Shown here: in pieces, positions 61,038-64,000 of the stretch | How the letters are laid out: each line of letters opens with the position of its first letter | Numbering within the stretch: the stretch's first letter is position 1 | DNA from: Zancudomyces culisetae | Lineage: Eukaryota; Kickxellomycota; Harpellomycetes; Harpellales; Legeriomycetaceae | Reading direction: 5' to 3' | Assembly: GCA_001969505.1 (NCBI GenBank) | Contig: LSSK01000318.1 | Span: 1 to 64,000, forward strand | Length of the DNA stretch: 64,000 nt | The notes under the pieces: generated by a model | Told to the model about the DNA's origin: nothing | The model's input: only the letters and a program-made list of their open reading frames with translations | Database searches by the model: none | Position numbers and translations under genes: made by a program

Positions 61038-61985
61038 CTATTTTTTGATTTTGGCAAGAATCTCCTTGTTGCGTTGAATTTCGTCCTTAATATTCTTTGT
61101 AACAACTGGTCTAAATTGCTGTTTTTGTCTTCTAACCGTTTTAGGTTCTCCTTCGTGTACCTTATCAAACTTGCCCATACTAGCCGTTGACGAATTTTTT
61201 GTTAGGGTCAACACCTTTTGGATCTGAGATTTGCGTTGGGTATGATTGCTCAACTTGACAATCTTGCTCTTTGATCCATCCTCAGTAGCAGCCCGCTCTT
61301 CCAGATTGCGTTTTTCACGTCGTTGGTTTTTGCTAACTCGTTCCTTGCGGTTATCAGTCAAGTGTTTACGAACATCGAAATCGTTGCTCTGGTGATCAGG
61401 AACTGGAATAAGCCATTGTTCCTCCAATTTTTTGTTGACACCCTTATATCCCCATGATGGAACCATTTTGTCAGTATCTTCATCATATACAAGCTTGGTT
61501 CGTTTTTTCTTTTGGATTCCCTTGAGTTTCGCAAATTTCTCCCATCGGGTCAGCGGTTTGACCTTTGGAACCGGCTTTTCACGTGGCAGAACCACCAAAT
61601 CGTCCAGGGAGCTTGACCCAAATTCCAAAGCTGACATTGATTTGCTCTTCTTGTTCAATCGAAGAAGTGGCTTTGGAAGCACTGCCATAGGTCCCTCGGC
61701 GACTCCTCCGTCTTCATTATCACCCTTTTTGATTGGGAGATCAAACAGCTTGTTTACAAGCAACTGCGTGACATCCCTACTGATTTCCTTCAAATACTCC
61801 TCCTGCATCTCCTCAGCCTCCGGTGTTGATTTCTCCTTTGCCGCATTGAATTTCTCCGCATCGATCATATTTCTATCGTATGCTGCCATCAAATCCAGCT
61901 GGAATTGTACTGGAACCACCTTCCCCACCACCTTTGTGCTTTTGAATTTGGCAGCGTTCGTCTTTAGTATATCCTGAACATCCAT
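61038..61985 (-). CDS. RRS1: Ribosome biogenesis regulatory protein Rrs1
   Basis: A 315-residue single-exon protein. Rrs1 with Rpf2 loads the 5S RNP into pre-60S particles in the nucleolus. The N-terminal half has DVTQLLVNKLFDLP, LPKPLLRLNK and the strong signature VLPREKPVPKVKPLTRWEKF, followed by AKLKGIQKKKRTKLVYDE and WGYKGVNK. The C-terminal half is basic with RKERVSKNQRREKRN, as in other Rrs1 proteins. Length agrees with human RRS1 (365) and yeast Rrs1 (203). Confidence 0.92.
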   Translation of the reverse strand: MDVQDILKTNAAKFKSTKVVGKVVPVQFQLDLMAAYDRNMIDAEKFNAAKEKSTPEAEEMQEEYLKEISRDVTQLLVNKLFDLPIKKGDNEDGGVAEGPMAVLPKPLLRLNKKSKSMSALEFGSSSLDDLVVLPREKPVPKVKPLTRWEKFAKLKGIQKKKRTKLVYDEDTDKMVPSWGYKGVNKKLEEQWLIPVPDHQSNDFDVRKHLTDNRKERVSKNQRREKRNLEERAATEDGSKSKIVKLSNHTQRKSQIQKVLTLTKNSSTASMGKFDKVHEGEPKTVRRQKQQFRPVVTKNIKDEIQRNKEILAKIKK

Positions 61986-63824
61986 TTTTGAATTTTGTCT
62001 ATATTTGTTTTTTTAAATGAAAAAGCTATTCACAACTTTTGAGCTAGTACTAAAAAAATATTGTAGTTTGGATTTCTGTGGTGTAAAAAAAAAATTTTTT
62101 TTTTCCTCAATTGATCCATGAAAAAATTCATAGAGTTTTCAATTATTATTGAATTTGAAAATTGAAAAAATTGAGAATTGTATTGTATATTAAAAAATTT
62201 TTTTTTGATTAAATCTATAAAATTAAAAAATCGATCAATCCTTTTCTATAAAATATACCAACTATACTCTAATAATAAATAATCAAAAAATAACCAAATA
62301 TAATTCAAATATACACTATAGTGATAAAAAGCAATAATACATAAATATCTTTTGATGTAATGTCAACTTGATATAATCAAGTCGAGAGACTAGTGCCATC
62401 AACCTTGATGATATACATTTGATTCTGTATGATTTTTATAGAGGGTTGAAAAAACTTGTCTATATGGTTTTGCAGATTCAATGTATATTGTCTTTTCACA
62501 GATTGAATCCATACTTTTAACTATCGAATTACATTGTATTTGATGGTTTAATATAGATGTGATTCAATGTTTGGAATCTATAATGGATACCAAAATATAA
62601 TTATTTTTAGTTCCTAGGCAGAACGACAAACTTTGTCATTTAGTTGCCTAGTTGTTTTAAATATAAGAGTCTGGTGCTATATATGCTCCAGCTCAACACG
62701 TAGTAGCTACAATTAGCATTATCCACCTATAAAAAAACTATTGTTTGTTTAGATTGAAATTGCCAAAATTCTATCATAACCTAACAATGCAAGCCATACA
62801 TTTGGAATGTAATTTAGTGTTAGATTATGATTAAACATATGATTTGAATAACCTTTCTAATAAGAGGTTGATAAAGATATCATTATATGAAATGCTAATA
62901 TTAACTACATTACTACAATTGTGCTAAGAGTGTATTGATATAATTTTATATGTTTAGTGAGATTGATTTTCTAACAAATCTATTGACTAATCATTTATAA
63001 GTATAGTTAAATTTTATTAGTAAATTTATTGTATGTAGGTTTATATGAAATGTAACCAATGTATGTTTTTAATTTTTATCTCAACCAAACATTTAGTAGA
63101 TATATAATGTCATTATAAATATTGAAGAAAGTGATTATGTACCATATGTTCTATCACTTTTAATATAAATCTATACTTAAAAATTACTATTTTTAATATT
63201 AGTTTGTATTGAAAATTTAGGAGAATGATGGTTCTATATAATCTTGATATACCACCATAAGTACTTCATCGAGCTTATATCTATATATCTTATTAATCCG
63301 AATCCACAGATATTATGTATATGTAAAAGTGACAACTAAATTAGACATTATTCGAAATAAAATAATAATTAATTGTTTATCTAAATTGCTAATAGTCAAA
63401 ATTTAATATAAGGTATTTAATATATATCTACATAGAATATAGCATAAAGCAGGTTGAGGTTAGAATAATATATTATAATATATACGTTTCATATTCTTGA
63501 TTTCTAATATTTATTTGATATCACTATAATTTATAGATCTACAATTATATTCATATTGATTTACTTAAAAAATATATTTCATAACTAAATCATTAAATAT
63601 TGTAGTGTTTTGATATTTTAGATAAATAATTAACCAGAATCTATAGTATAATATAAAGTGACTACTAACTAAACGATGGTTAAATATGTATAATTATAAT
63701 CCCAAGGTTAAAAATTTAAAATACTCAGATTATAGATGATGTATATATGACTACTATCAGTTATAAACTTTAATAAAAAATCTATATGGTATCAATTGCC
63801 TTATCATCCTAACATTGAGTAGAC
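61986..63824. other. AT-rich desert with no recognisable gene
   Basis: About 1.8 kb of very AT-rich sequence, similar in character to 4911-6117, separating RRS1 from a LINE fragment. No reading frame, RNA or structured repeat could be supported. Confidence 0.55.
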
Positions 63825-63965
63825 TATATGGTCGTGTACCCCAGTTGTTTGCACCTATATGTTTTTTTACTCAGTAAGGTTTCATTTATTGCTACTATGT
63901 CCGGCACTCTGTGGTCATCTGTTTTGTAAGACGGCATTAGAATCTTTTATACCTCTGATGTTTTT
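63825..63965 (-). pseudogene. LINE endonuclease fragment, same family as 3270-3663
   Basis: Minus-strand reading gives NIRGIKDSNAVL, a TGA and frameshift, then PDIVAINETLLSKKTYRCKQ and LGYTTI before a stop. This aligns with NIRGIKES..AVL and DILALQETLLSKKTYRC of the left-hand LINE. The fragment is short and broken; it is an ancient truncated copy running towards the window edge. Confidence 0.75.
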
Positions 63966-64000
63966 TGGCTATAATTTATTCTGCTATATTTTTAAATTTG

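Overview
The window is nuclear DNA from an AT-rich fungus. The evidence is a set of fungal or opisthokont single-copy genes, spliceosomal GT-AG introns of about 42-138 nt, and fungal retrotransposon remnants. The gene set includes a GPI10/PIG-B mannosyltransferase, a Skt5/Chs4-type Sel1 protein, two fungal PhoD-like proteins, a PPxY alpha-arrestin, Elongin C, an RPP40-like RNase P subunit, a CCDC137-like protein and RRS1. That mix, with very AT-rich spacers, fits an early-diverging zygomycete-type fungus; Harpellales/Kickxellomycotina is my guess by inference only.

Layout. 1-4350 is a transposon island on the minus strand. A Ty3/gypsy element (protease start, gag and one LTR; the rest lies off the left edge) has inserted into the reverse transcriptase of a decayed non-LTR (LINE) element. 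4351-6117 is an AT-rich desert holding a second, inverted copy of a repeat from that island. 6118-19258 carries GPI10, mitochondrial ribosomal protein uL2m, a small secreted Cys-rich protein, an eight-exon Aven-like gene, an alpha-arrestin, a DUF1764 protein and a class IV PLP enzyme. 19877-30468 carries a large acidic protein (possibly Mediator subunit 16), an unknown protein, an RMI1-like gene, Elongin C (the last two overlap tail to tail) and a Sel1-repeat chitin-synthase-activator-like protein. 33128-43016 carries a mitochondrial HMG-box protein, two divergent PhoD-like paralogues and a ChaC glutathione-degrading enzyme. 43279-61985 carries an FHA-domain protein, an RPP40-like subunit, a CCDC137-like protein, a Sec7-PH Arf exchange factor, signal peptide peptidase and RRS1. 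The right edge ends in a second AT-rich desert and a second decayed fragment of the same LINE endonuclease.

The genes form no operon or gene cluster. They are housekeeping functions: GPI-anchor synthesis, mitochondrial translation and nucleoid, RNA processing and ribosome assembly, recombination, trafficking and ubiquitin-adaptor roles. I rebuilt exon structures by hand for nine genes from splice sites and reading-frame phase; where junctions do not close (RMI1) I say so.

The most unusual signals are these. (1) A purine-rich to pyrimidine-rich switch along the coding strand inside every long gene I sampled, visible in synonymous codon choice. (2) A textbook -1 frameshift heptamer at the gag end of the gypsy element. 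(3) Tail-to-tail coding overlap of RMI1 and Elongin C, with an in-frame TAG in RMI1. I found no convincing wholly new biological system.
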